Both the position numbers and the translations under genes were made by a program. From Maratus speciosus (Eukaryota; Arthropoda; Arachnida; Araneae; Salticidae), in NCBI GenBank assembly GCA_963932465.1, contig OZ010795.1, positions 523,843,451 to 523,907,450 of the forward strand: DNA of 64,000 nucleotides, read 5' to 3'. Positions 1-10,474 of the stretch are shown here, one piece after another; the stretch's first letter is position 1; each line of letters opens with the position of its first letter. Under the pieces are notes generated by a model that had not been told where the DNA came from, made no database searches, and was given only the letters and a program-made list of their open reading frames with translations.

Positions 1-1084
1 ATATCCAGTCAGTATGCAAATGGTTAAGGTATACATTTAGACTGTATTTTATTAATTGTGCTCTCAAATATAAATGCATTTTTTCATATACCTTATAATG
101 CCATAACGGCAAGGTATGTTTCCGTATGCTTGTAATTTATATGTTTAATAAATTTTATACACTAAGTATTCTATTCAAACTCACAAAGAATGATAATTAC
201 TTTAATTGTTTATTTTGCATTTCCTTGTACAACGTGGTGTGAATTTAAGCTCCAACTACTCTCATGTCCACAAATTAAGTGTAAGTAACCGACGCTTTCG
301 ATTTTACACGTTTTGCCGAATATCTATTAAAATTCTCCACGAATTGTGCTTGAACTTCTTGTATGAAAAGAACATGTTTGGCTTCTTGCTTTTCAGTGAA
401 GAATTAATTGCAAGGATAAATAGTGGCTAATAATAAACTTAGCAATAAAATAACTTTTGCGATCATCCATGTGACAAAAATGCCCAAAATGGTGTATCAC
501 TATACTATTAAGATTGTTCTATACGCAGATTCTGTAATTACTAATGTGCTTATCAGACACGTATAGTAGGCCATGAACATAAACTTAATTCCAGGTTGGA
601 TAAGAAAAGGTTTATTATGAAACAGCAAGGTGAGGGAGCGAGGGATACATAAATGCAAGCAAGAAAAGGCAAGGGTTGAGTGTGAAGTTCAGGAGTCACA
701 TAGCATATTTCTGCGTACTTACAGTCTCGCCAATAAATGTGCCAAAAGGGTACAATTTTTAGAGGCTATTTTCTGAGAGAGAGATTTACATAAAATAATT
801 GGCAGGGTATCTCTTTTAGTATTGAATTCCTTTTAAAGTATATAAAAATTTTTGAACGTTGCTTTCGTACAATAGAAGAGTCTCTTGAAAGAATTCCAAG
901 GATTTTTTATCAGGGTTTAGCGATCCATATAAGGAGAAGTTTATATTTTCTGCTTAGAAAGCTAAAATGACATAGGATAGAGGCTTTTAGTGGCTACCAT
1001 ATATGGTCATGGGAGGATGCAGATACGAATCGAAACAAAAATCATAGTAGATGTTTTTATAACGACTAACTTAGGGAAGGATTT
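1..1084. other. AT-rich sequence, no gene seen
   Basis: Short open frames only (longest 74 codons, positions 206-430), with no recognisable protein motif or repeat end. Confidence 0.6.
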
Positions 1085-1394
1085 ATATACATGGTGTCCC
1101 TAAACTCATGGTACATACCCTAGGGGGTGATAGAACACACCAAGACAAACAATATTAAATAGGAAACTAAAGGTTCCAAACGTCTTCCGAAGGAGATGGG
1201 TGCTTTTAAAGTTTAGGGTGCACAATTTCAAATGGTTATAAAAAACGGAAAAATTGGTCGATTGGTTTACGGTTTTCACTAAAACGATTATTTATGTCAT
1301 TTTTTTCTTGAAAATAAATTTTAAAGATAGTTTAAAAAATACCGATAGAGGGCGCTTTAGACTTTGGAGTAACCAACAACTATTTTTTTACGGT
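1085..1394 (+). repeat. Dispersed repeat A, copy 1 (GGTGTCCCTAAACTC end)
   Basis: The block starts near GGTGTCCCTAAACTCATGG and matches, as reverse complement, the block at 30905-31245. Shared landmarks in order are the CCTAGGGGGTGA-type segment, ACAAACAATATTAAATA, CTTCCGAAGGAGAT and a segment with ATAGAGGGCGCTTTAGACTT. The other copy is preceded by TATACAGGGTGTCCC. A short open frame inside (1254-1445) is a by-product of the repeat. The element class is not recognised. Confidence 0.75.
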
Positions 1395-1636
1395 AATTTT
1401 TTGTGCCTCATTACATGCTTTCAAAAGCTTAGACTTAAATTTTGAGCTCAAAATCTGAATCGGTGGGAGTGGTTGAGTAGCGCAAACTGAACTGTGTTCA
1501 TGAGTTGAAATTTGAACCCCTCTCCTGAACACAGTTTAGTTTGCGCTACTTAACCACTTCCAACGATTTAGATTTTGAGCTCAAAATTTAAGTTTTAAGT
1601 CTAAGCTTTTTAAAGCATGTAATGAGATACAAAAAA
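1395..1636. repeat. Foldback inverted repeat (arms about 105 bp)
   Basis: Left arm about 1395-1502 is the reverse complement of right arm about 1530-1636 with scattered mismatches. Shared blocks include CATTACATGCTTT, AAGCTTAGACTTAAA, TTTTGAGCTCAAAATCT and GTAGCGCAAACT. The spacer is about 28 bp. It directly follows dispersed repeat A, so it may be that element's palindromic end. Confidence 0.85.
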
Positions 1637-2340
1637 GTCCTTCCGGCCAGTGCCGGGAGGAAGAGATCATATTCCTTATTTTTTAAAAACCAGCTTATAT
1701 TATTGAAACACACACAGCTCAAATTAGTGGAACCCGATTATAGAAGATTAAATACTAATTTTTGTCAATACTGAATATGAATGAAAATTTCGCGAAATTA
1801 GTCAGCGTTATCAAAGCTGGTTTTATTAAAATGATTTATATTTTGTCGCCAAATTCGGTGATATCCCGAATTATATTAATTTAAGTATTGCGCGGAGGCG
1901 CAATACTTATTTATTTCCAGTGTCACTTCTCAATGTTAATTTAACATAGAAAAGCCTATGGAGATGATAACTTTTTCATTTTTTCTTCCCACCTTTTTGT
2001 CCCTAATGCCACTCAATTTTTATTCTTTACTAATTCTAATAATATTATAAATTTAAAGTTTAAAAACGTTTGCCTGACGTCAGGGTCAAAACGAATGGCA
2101 AAATACTTTTGCATATCGGTGAATTATAACCCAGAGAGAAACATGGGCCAATTTTTTTGTATATTATTCAAATATTTTTCTTAATAATTCCAATTTTCAC
2201 TTTTTTCATTGAGAACCAACGGACATTTTTAATAGAAAATGTAAAATTTTTACTTGATTTTTGCAAAAATTTCAAAAGCCGTAATAATAATTTATTTCTT
2301 TTAAGTTGAAAGATTTTCACGTAAAATATTAAATTGAGCT

Positions 2341-2373
<33 letters not shown>

Positions 2374-2739
2374 CAAAAATTAAAAAGGTGAATATGGCGT
2401 CATAGTGGAAATAAAAAGGATATTTTCAGAATAAGTTTTTGCTTTGGTCAAGTTTACATTTTATTAAAAAGTTTCTAATGGATAGCTATTTTTACGCAGG
2501 TAGCAAACTTAGTGGGGAATTTCTTAACTTAAATTTTAAAATGTATTTTTTTTTTTCCGAGATGAGAACTATTTATACCCCAAGTTAAACTTTGGTAATA
2601 ATTTTCTGATGCGTTTACATCACCCCTTGGGAGAGATTAAGGTTTAAAAATTTAAGTAAAACTTTTATTTTTTAAATAAAGACACAATATTTCTAACTGG
2701 TACACAAAGCACGAACTTTAATAAGCTAAAAATTAACTT
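1637..2739. other. AT-rich sequence with homopolymer
   Basis: No gene seen. It holds an 11-bp perfect hairpin (1883-1908, listed separately) and a run of 31 T at 2343-2373. Confidence 0.6.
1883..1908. other. Perfect 11-bp stem-loop, loop GGAG
   Basis: AAGTATTGCGC and GCGCAATACTT pair perfectly around GGAG. The GC core stands out in AT-rich surroundings. It resembles the terminal hairpin of a rolling-circle transposon, but no CTRR end was found beside it. Confidence 0.6.
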
Positions 2740-2743
2740 CTAC

Positions 2744-2773
2744 GTTTCAAGCTGTTTCTACAGCCGTCTTCAG
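2744..2773 (-). ncRNA. Possible hammerhead-like core in Penelope terminal region
   Basis: On the minus strand CTGAAGA (fits CUGANGA) is followed by a potential stem GGCTGT / ACAGCT around AGAA, then GAAAC. Penelope-like elements are known to carry hammerhead motifs in their terminal repeats. A clear stem III and cleavage site were not found and the stem II base has a C/U mismatch, so activity is doubtful. Confidence 0.3.
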
Positions 2774-3086
2774 GAAAATATGATGGTAAAAAAGCCTCAA
2801 AAATCAGAGACGAAAGCTTCCTGTGCAAGAAATAATTAGTGGAAACTTGACCAATGATTTGAATACAAAACTGTAGAGTTGCCATCTAGTGAAAATAAAT
2901 ATTTATTAATGAAGTGAGATCAAATGAATCAAAAAGGTCGATTTAAGAAATCACGTGTGGCCGTCATCTGCACATGAGGGACAAAACCACGTTCAACTGA
3001 GTTTTCATTCAAGTTTTGGCAGCATAATACACGTTTAAGCTGAAATGTTGTAATTAGATGTAGAAATATGACTTTATGATATTGTG

Positions 3087-3716
3087 TCAGATTTTTGGGA
3101 TATTATAGGATAAATTATCATTACAAGGTTTATCTTCACATGCAATGATTTCAACTGATTCTCTAATTTTACTTTCAAATGGGTTATTGCACGGAACTAT
3201 AATTTTTGCTGCAGCAAAGTTAATATGGCAGACTTCATTAGCTAAGTAGAACAAAGAAAGAGCTGTATTCTGTTTACGATGTTCAATGTCTCTGCGATGC
3301 TCCATAATCCTTACTGATAACTTGCGTTTTGTCATGCCGATCAAGACATTTTCAGCATTATTGGATAAAGGGATAGGGATTTCATATATACCAGATTTTT
3401 GATCCATTGGGATCCTATCGATCTTATTACTGACGATATCAATGGGATATGGATCTGGAATAGCGACCAGCTTTATATTATATTTCTGTATGATCTTTTT
3501 TAGCTTTTCGATTATAGTGAGAATGTAGTGAAATTTTCTGTAGACCTGAAGTTGATTATTATCCTGTCGTTGACTTGAGGGAGGGACAACGTTGTACTTC
3601 TGAATTATCTTATCTATATATTTTGATGGAAAACCATGATAAAATGCTATTTTCTGTAAAAACTTGATATCTTCATTTAATTGGTCATCTGAGCAAAGCC
3701 TTTTATCTTTTATTTT
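3087..3716 (-). pseudogene. Penelope-like RT C-terminal tail plus GIY-YIG endonuclease
   Basis: An open frame of 209 codons runs from just after an in-frame stop at 3717-3719. It has no start codon of its own; the first Met is residue 104. Residues about 5-60 (RLCSDDQLNEDIKFLQKIAF, then HGFPSKYIDKIIQKY) match the segment after the reverse-transcriptase core in Penelope-like elements. Residues 108-195 form a GIY-YIG nuclease domain: GIY at 109-111, LIG at 125-127 in place of YIG, the conserved Arg at 136 and His at 140 (RIMEHRRD), and a Glu near 186 (ESKIRESVEII) that fits the metal-binding residue. Family knowledge: this domain nicks DNA to prime reverse transcription. The reverse-transcriptase palm is absent, so this is a dead fragment although its frame is open. 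Family call very secure. Confidence 0.88.
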
Positions 3717-3849
3717 TTACTGTATCACAGCTATAATATTGTTAAATATTTGTAGTAAGGATTCAATTCAATTTACATTTACATTCATAGCGTTCCTGAG
3801 TGGGAAATAGGGTATCTAAATTTAAGTGAAGTTAATTTTTTATGACTAC

Positions 3850-4175
3850 CCGTAAGGCATGGTGACGTCACGGCGACGTCGTTGTGAAGTCACACTGTGA
3901 TTTTGTGACCGTCGATGTGACGTCACGTGACGTGGATGTGACGTCACAGTGACTAGAATGTGAGGTCGTTATGGCCGTTTTAGAGGTCGTTTGTGACGTC
4001 ACATTGTGACCACTCTGTGAAGTCACGGTGTGACTAATTTGTGAAAAGTGTGTCATTTGTGACTATTTTGGCATTAACTTTGTGACGAACCTGTGACGAA
4101 AGTGACAATGTTTTGAAGTCACACTGTGACCAATTTGTGAAATATGTGTCATTTGTGACGAACTTGTCATAAACT
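3850..4175. repeat. GTGACGTCA-rich array
   Basis: About 320 bp consist of irregular, partly self-complementary units built on TGTGAC, GTCAC and TGACGTCA. Spacing is too irregular for CRISPR. A related block lies at 10360-10465. The 62-codon minus frame across it (rich in Thr and Ser) is a composition artefact. Confidence 0.8.
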
Positions 4176-4250
4176 CTGTGATGATTTCAAATGAAAATCA
4201 AATTTCAAATTAATTGCTTAAAAGGCGCAAAGGCGAACTAGTGAAAAAGA

Positions 4251-4321
4251 TTCCATGCTGGAACTCGAACCCGGGCCATCAGTATAGCGCACTTACGTTC
4301 TACCGACTAAACCACATGGAA
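4251..4321 (-). tRNA. tRNA-like pseudogene in left arm
   Basis: A 71-base cloverleaf: acceptor TTCCATG/CATGGAA pairs over 7 bp, D-arm GTTT/GAAC, T-arm with loop TTCGAGT. The box A region (TGGTTTAGTCGG) and box B (GGTTCGAGTTCC) fit internal RNA polymerase III promoter patterns. The anticodon position reads GCT, but position 33 is C rather than U and no long variable arm is present, so it is not a working tRNA-Ser. Confidence 0.45.
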
Positions 4322-4769
4322 CGATACCCAGCCTGGAAAATTTCTCACTATTACATGTTGGCAAAGCTACAAACGCAGCACAAGATGCAATATTTATCGT
4401 CAGCCACCGACATGGCGCAAGCACGAAACTTAAATCCAGCATCGATTGAAACTATATTAATACTTGGAAATGTTTTCAGAGAGAACCATTCGCCTTGCAT
4501 ACAATATTTCAAATGAAAATCAAATTTCAAATTAATAGCTTAAAAGGCAATTTTAATTTGAAATTTGATTTTCATTTGAAATACTGTATGCAAGGCGAAT
4601 GTTTCTCTCTGGAAAAATTTCCAAGTGTTAATATAGATTTAATCGATGCTGGTTTAATTAAGTTTCGTGTTTGCCCCATGACGGTGGCTCACGATAAATA
4701 TTCCATCTTGTGCGGCGTTTGTAGCCTTGCCAACATGTAATAAGGAGAAAATTTCCAGGCTGGGTATCG

Positions 4770-4840
4770 TTCCATGTGGTTTAGTCGGTAGAATGTCAGT
4801 GCGCTATACTGATGACCCGGGATCGAGACCCGGCGTGGAT
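4770..4840 (+). tRNA. tRNA-like pseudogene in right arm
   Basis: Same 71-base cloverleaf as the opposed copy. Here the anticodon stem TCAGT/ACTGA and the T-stem CCGGG/CCCGG are perfect, while the acceptor has one mismatch and one wobble. Box B is altered (GGATCGAGACC). The anticodon position reads GCT with C at position 33. Best read as the promoter head of a tRNA-derived repeat. Confidence 0.45.
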
Positions 4841-4969
4841 ATTTTTCACTATGTTGGCCTTTGCGCCTTTTAAGCAATTTATTTGAAATTTGATTTTCAT
4901 TTGAAATATTGTATGCAAGGCGAATGTTTCTCTCTGGAAAAATGTCCAAGTATTAATACTGTGATGATT

Positions 4970-5384
4970 CTTGTCATAAAAACTACGATAATTTTAAAGT
5001 AAAGTTTTGTTTGAAATATAAAATTTTATCTTTTTACCGTACTTTTTAGCAAGATATCGCTATTTTGGAGTCCTATTCTTCTAAAATATTTTTAATTTTC
5101 CATTTAAAAAACAATGCTTATTAACTGACATCTTTTTTTATTAAGTTAGCTTGATCTTGAATTCAAGCTTAATATTAAGAATGTGTAAGCTTTTTAATGT
5201 GTTATGATTTGTCATTGCTTTTTTAAATACGAACATGGAGTCTAACGGACATTAATACAACTGTTACATATAGAACTACATGATAAGCCCTATTTATTTA
5301 AATTTTTTATTCCCGTATATATTGTATTTTGTGAATATGAGCTAATTAGATTTGGTATGTTTTATATGAAAAGACTGATCTGGG
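4970..5384. other. AT-rich sequence, nothing recognised
   Basis: No gene and no repeat end seen. Confidence 0.5.
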
Positions 5385-8300
5385 AAATAGAAACAACAAG
5401 TAAGATATATCATGCGTTAGGCATAGATTATAAAACACTTTCCAACTCTTCCTAAATGTTTTATCAAGACATCGGGGGAAATAACGTAAATAAGATAACT
5501 AAGTAAACATGAAAACGCGTAAAACATTTAAAAACTGATTTACGCAGTTACCATCCACTAAGGTGTAAAAAAATCATAATTTAAAAAAAAAAAATAAAAA
5601 AAATCGTTTTTTTTTTATTTAAATCAGATTTTTTTTTTATTTAAATCAGATTTGTATGATTTTTTTCCCCAGCGTTCAAATACTGAATAGCTATCATGAG
5701 TTTTAGGTTTCCAAAACAATTACACCACTAATTGCTAACATAATCTATGTTTTTACACTTTAATTGATAAAATTATAATTGTTAGTTTGTAATTACAGAA
5801 ATAAAAACTGCAAATTAGTAGTTTCATTAGGTAGTATTATACAATAATGTTATATACATTAATATTGTAATAATTATGTAAAACTTTATAAATACTAGAG
5901 ATACTTAACATTTATGAAAATTATTAACTGCATTTTATACTAAATAGCTAACATTACTTCAAATTAATTATTAAACAATCAACTCTCTAATTAGGAACAT
6001 ATTATGCATTTTTAAGCCTTAATTATTAAAATGATAATAATTCATTTTAGAAAGAAAAAGGGACAGGATGCTAGTTCAAAAAACGGGCACTATTTCATGA
6101 GGAAATATATTAGTAATGTGTTTAGTAATGATGTAAGAAAAAAAAAGAATATTTTTTAGCATTATAAGTAAAGTGTCCTTAATTTTTAATAATTTTATGA
6201 ATAACAAATTGAAAAATACAATTAAATAACATATTTTAATAATATCCTGTTTTTTCTAAAGAAATAAAGTTCTATATTTTTGCAAGATTTTTTCAACATG
6301 AATTTAGAATACTGTTGAATGGGGAAGTTTTTTACAAGAAATTTCTGGCTACAACTACAGGTAAATTTCAACTTTTTTTTTTCTTTTTTTAAGGCAGGGT
6401 GCATTTTGCCAATTTCAAAAGGGGCATGGTGTGGCACCATTAAACAAAATGGCCTAGAAGAAGCAGTATAAGTAATTACAGAATTAATAAAAACTGCAAA
6501 TAAGTAAAATTCATTAGTTAGTAGCACAAATAACAAAACTAACAAATATTATTTGCAGCTCATTTTGCATTTGTATTTAGGAAAATTTCTGTAAACCACC
6601 AAAATCTATACTTACACACATGTACGTGTATGCTAACCAAAAAGAAAGAAATGAAAATGAGTTAAACCCATTCATATAGAATAAATATAAGTTAGCCACT
6701 AATATCTGAAATCCTCAAAATATTTAAGTAACAGCATTATTTCCTCTATTAGCTTTCAATGGTTCAATTTTTTAATATATATGAGTTACAAAAAAAAAAA
6801 AAAAATAAAATAATAATAATAATAATAATAAACATTTATTCAACCTATACCAAAGAAGCTCTTGCTGTGCTTAGCATTTTTATACCAATTATTTCTTTTT
6901 CTCTTATGCATTCATTTACAATTTAGCTGCTGAGCAGATGTCATTCTTTCATTCTTCTTTAACTTGAGATTGCTATTAATTACTATTTATTATTTTACTT
7001 GTAGAAATGTAATTATACTTGCTCTGCGTATTTTATATAAAATAATGCATAAATTGATTACCTAAAGGAAATTATGACATTGCAAATTATGTTAGATTTA
7101 AATACCATTTTTAAATGAAACTGTTTTAATTTGGATAAAAACTTAAAAACAATGCTTTTAATTTTTTTACAATACTAATGAATTAAGCTTAGAAACAATT
7201 ATTTAAAGCTCTTTTTTTGTTTATTAATAAGTCAAAATACCTGTAGAAACTTTCAAATTATGTTCATGTTAGATTTTAATACTTTTTTTGACATTTTAAA
7301 CATTTAGAAAATTTTTGATTTTAATCAATGATTTTTTTTTAAAAATCGGTTGATTAAAATCATGATTTAATCGCTGATTTAAATCAACCGATTAAAATCG
7401 TTGACACCCTACCATCCACAGCCAAATATGTTTTCTAATTCTTTTAAACAGTCCTGTATTTGATCTGTAGATTGATATATATATACTATATAATGGAAAA
7501 ATTTAGTTTATCAAGGAAACGCATAACAGGTTGAAATTCTCTTTCAGCAATTTATACTAATATATGGAAACATACTTAAATAATTTTGTACAACCCTGTA
7601 GTTTACCTAGAATCTTTATTACACGCCACTATTTAGTTAAAATTTTATTCAAGCTAAAACACTCTTAAAACTGCTGAAATTACATTTCCAGAAATTATAA
7701 TTCATAGATGGCAACGTATCCAATTCTTTGCGTGACCCGTTATATCATTTTATCTATATACTACAAACATTTCTTAGTAAATTAAATACAGTGCAGCGTT
7801 AAAATGCATAACTTATTTAAAAACCTCCTTTAAGCAATACCCAGTAACCCTTTCGAATACTTTTGTATATTCCTGTATATGAATTATAGCATATATATAT
7901 ACACCATATAGTATGCATAAATGTAGTGAATCATAAAAGTGTATATCATAATTAAAAATGTATTTCCAGCAATCATCGCTAATGAACAGTACTTCGGATA
8001 CAATATAGTATCTGAAATATTTTGTGTGTCCCTGTAAATGCTATATACACTTCGTATTATACATGAAATAATTCATAGTATGTAAACCTCACCGACGTAT
8101 ATCAATTTCATTACATATCAAATAGATTAACATAAATAAAGTACGCCGCAAACAATTCCCTCCACCCCTATATCATTATGTATTGGAATTCCTTTTTTAG
8201 CCCTGTAAATGAACAATAACTATTCTTTGCATCGCATATTCTATGGAATGCACATTTTAGTGCGCTTCATAAATGCATATCAATTTTATTCTGTTTGAAA

Positions 8301-8440
8301 GCGTGTAAAATCATTAAAAAATCATTTGAAACGATTTTTTTCCCACAAGCCGTAATGTAATGGAATACAATTGACTGTCCCTGTAAATGAAATAACATGC
8401 TACAAACTTCATTACAAATAGGGGTCTTGCTATGGTAAAC
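5385..8440 (-). repeat. Dispersed repeat E, copy 1, interrupted by hAT-like insertion
   Basis: Segments 5385-5558 and 7412-8440 together match 59555-60715 in reverse complement. Landmarks include CATGCGYTARGCATAGATTAT, ACACTTTCCAAC, AGCAATTTATACTAATA and several CCTGTAAATGAA-type motifs. The two parts are separated only by the element at 5559-7411. The family shares its TTACAGGGACA-type motif with the array at 26897-28593. No protein function seen. Confidence 0.85.
5559..7411. mobile_element. hAT-like non-autonomous transposon, 8-bp TSD
   Basis: The ends are TAAGGTGTAAAAAAATC and, inverted on the right, TAGGGTGTCAACGATTTTAA. CCATCCAC flanks it at 5551-5558 and 7412-7419. Subterminal regions are rich in AAATCA and TTTAAATCAG repeats on both sides. 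No transposase motif is seen inside; the 107-codon minus frame at 6222-6545 is not recognised. The uninterrupted target is visible at 60547-60554. An 8-bp duplication fits hAT; the superfamily call is inference. Confidence 0.8.
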
Positions 8441-8654
8441 GTTAATAACATCCAAAAATTTTAAATAATTTAATTATCTTTAAATGTCTATTAATTATGT
8501 TAATGATTGATGATAATACTTGTCCATATACTTTTATATTTATGCCACCATGTGGTTTTAACCCAATATTTAAATAAGAAAATAAACCAGATTAAAATGC
8601 AATTTAAATCACTAATTTTAATAATCTGATCAAAGCTGTTGAAAAGGAAGTTAG

Positions 8655-8915
8655 ATATTTTAACAAAATAAAAAATAAATGTAATGAAATATTTGTGTTC
8701 TATAACATGTTTATTAGAAGATAACTGAAATCATTGTAATTAAAAAAAAAAAAAAAAAAAAAAGCAAACAAGGAAAATAATATTTTAGATATTTCAGCAA
8801 AATAAAAAATAAATGTAATGAAATATTTATGTTCTACAGCATGTTAATGAGAAACTAACTAAAATTGTTGTAATAAAAAAAAAAAAAAAAGCAAACAGGG
8901 AAAATAATATTTTTA
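8655..8915. repeat. Two ~131-bp tandem units with poly(A)
   Basis: GCAAAATAAAAAATAAATGT (near 8797) repeats a near-identical segment near 8666, and each unit ends in a poly(A) tract followed by AAGCAAACA and GGAAAATAATATTT. Confidence 0.8.
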
Positions 8916-8929
8916 CATACCTAATTTCA

Positions 8930-10359
8930 TTGACGTTGTATGTGATACTTTGATTTTGGGGAACCAATTAAATCCGATTATAAGTACGATAGCAATGACT
9001 TGAATCATCTTCAACAAGTCAAAGCTACCGTAATTTTCTCGGGTTTATATTTTGTTAGCTGAAATAACTTGGATCCTGAGAACGTTCTTGTTTCAGTTTT
9101 TAAATCCGTGTCAACACATCTATGCTGTCCAGTGTCCACAGAACTTCAGTGTCCACAGTGTCCACAGAACTGTCCAGTGTCCCGCGTTTATTCTAAAAAG
9201 TTTCACTGTTACTTTTATCCGTTATTCTGCGGTCGAGTGGTAACAACTGAAATAGTGCAGATGCAGACGATTTGTAAGTTTCGAAGTTCGAAGCAGATGT
9301 TTTTTGGTTTTATTTGTTTTTCTATACCACAGTTTCGGAAGGAAATTAAATGCGTAATAATTTTGTCAAATTGTCTCTAATTCAATTTCCTGTTTGAAAA
9401 TGTTTTATTGTATTTCATCTTTTATTTTTATCAGTTTTATTGAATTGTAAAGTTTCATTTACGTAAATTATAATAATAATATTATCCATAATTAGAGTTT
9501 ACTAGATAAAACATTGCTTAAATTTTCAAAATGTATACAAATTAATTTAATGGTAATAATGATGACTCCCTCCTTTTTTTTTGAAGTAAAATTTGTATCA
9601 CAGGCAATATATACAAAATATCTTCTTAAAAAATACAACAAGATTATCGAGAAGAGATGAGTTTTTCTTTGTCAATCTGTCATTCTCTTAATATTAATTT
9701 TCTGTAGAATAAAACTTGTAAAATAATTTTTAAAGATATATTTTGAAAACAAAAAATAAAACATGAATAATTAATTATGTCGTGGGCTTTGCCTAAATTT
9801 TGTACATTAATTTTATATTCGGAAAATATCAATTGTATTTTAAACGTTTGAAAGAAGTAGAATAAAAAAAAAAAACTTAAAATAGTGAAACACTAAGAGG
9901 AAAAAAAATGACTTGAATGCAAATTATAAAGCAAGAAATGCATATATGACTGAACTTTGAAGACGCTTTCTGCGTGCTCATTAAAAGCTGCAGCCTTAAC
10001 TGTAATAGAAAGTTTTTAGTTTGAAACGACAGAAATGTTTCGACTACTCTTTGAGAAACTTCTAGTATAACAGATGATCATTTACAAAAATCTTTATAAA
10101 AGATAAGTCGAGGTCTGCTTACCTAAAACATTTTTTTAATAATATGAAATTCTCATAATTAGGAAATCGTTTTGTGTTGCTGATGAATTAATTACATTTT
10201 ATGTTATATGAAAATAAAAAGTTTTTGTTAGAGGCACAGATGCAACTTGGACCACGGTTTAAAAAATTTGTTAATCCGGCAGAAAAATATATTTTACAGT
10301 AAATAACATGTTTTTAATAATTTTTGTAATTTTTTTAAAGTTTTCTAAGAAGTTCACAT
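8930..10359. other. AT-rich sequence with small CAGTGTCCACA minisatellite
   Basis: Near 9125-9182 the motif CAGTGTCCACA recurs irregularly. It underlies two overlapping open frames (63 and 103 codons, 9052-9380) that show no domain. Nothing else recognised. Confidence 0.5.
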
Positions 10360-10465
10360 CTCAGTCACAATGTGACATCACTGAGTGGTGGCATTTTGGT
10401 CACAGATGTGACGTGACCACAGTGACTTACAGTGACGTCACAATGACGTCACTGTGACCATGCAT
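10360..10465. repeat. GTGACGTCA-rich block, second
   Basis: Irregular TGTGACGT / GTCAC motifs as in 3850-4175, ending directly before the first 1-kb Helitron-like copy. Confidence 0.75.
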
Positions 10466-10474
10466 GCTATGAGG

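Larger units (their letters stand above)
2741..3716 (-). mobile_element. Penelope-like retroelement, 5'-truncated 3' part
   Basis: The minus strand carries the end of the coding region (3716-3087) and about 350 bp of downstream sequence. That tail holds a CTGAAGA-stem-GAAAC segment (2744-2773) resembling the repeated termini of Penelope-like elements. Everything upstream of the reverse-transcriptase tail is missing, which is usual for decayed copies. No target duplication was identified. Confidence 0.75.
4187..4958. mobile_element. Inverted pair of tRNA-like repeats with 11-bp target duplication
   Basis: Two ~350-bp arms face each other around 4536-4546: the left arm is on the minus strand, the right on the plus. 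Each arm carries a tRNA-like cloverleaf (4321-4251 minus; 4770-4840 plus) plus a long shared tail. CTGTGATGATT occurs at 4176-4186 and again at 4959-4969, flanking the whole pair. At the right end part of the next unit begins (GAAATTTGATTTTCATTTGA near 4886), so the unit may also exist in tandem. The duplication suggests the pair entered as one block. Class: tRNA-derived, SINE-like; exact family unknown. Confidence 0.72.

Noticed and set aside
3868..4056. Thr/Ser-rich 62-codon frame
   Set aside because: Composition artefact of the GTCAC array.
3850..4175. Repeat array as CRISPR
   Set aside because: Units are irregular and self-overlapping with no uniform spacers, and the window is eukaryotic.
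4770..4840. Functional tRNA-Ser(GCT)
   Set aside because: C at position 33 and no long variable arm; the unit is part of a repeated tail-bearing element.
4214..4949. Frames of 81-100 codons on both strands
   Set aside because: They are readings through the inverted tRNA-like arms.
6222..6545. 107-codon minus frame inside the hAT-like element
   Set aside because: No transposase motif and AT-driven composition.
9052..9380. Overlapping 63- and 103-codon frames
   Set aside because: Built partly on a CAGTGTCCACA minisatellite, with no domain.
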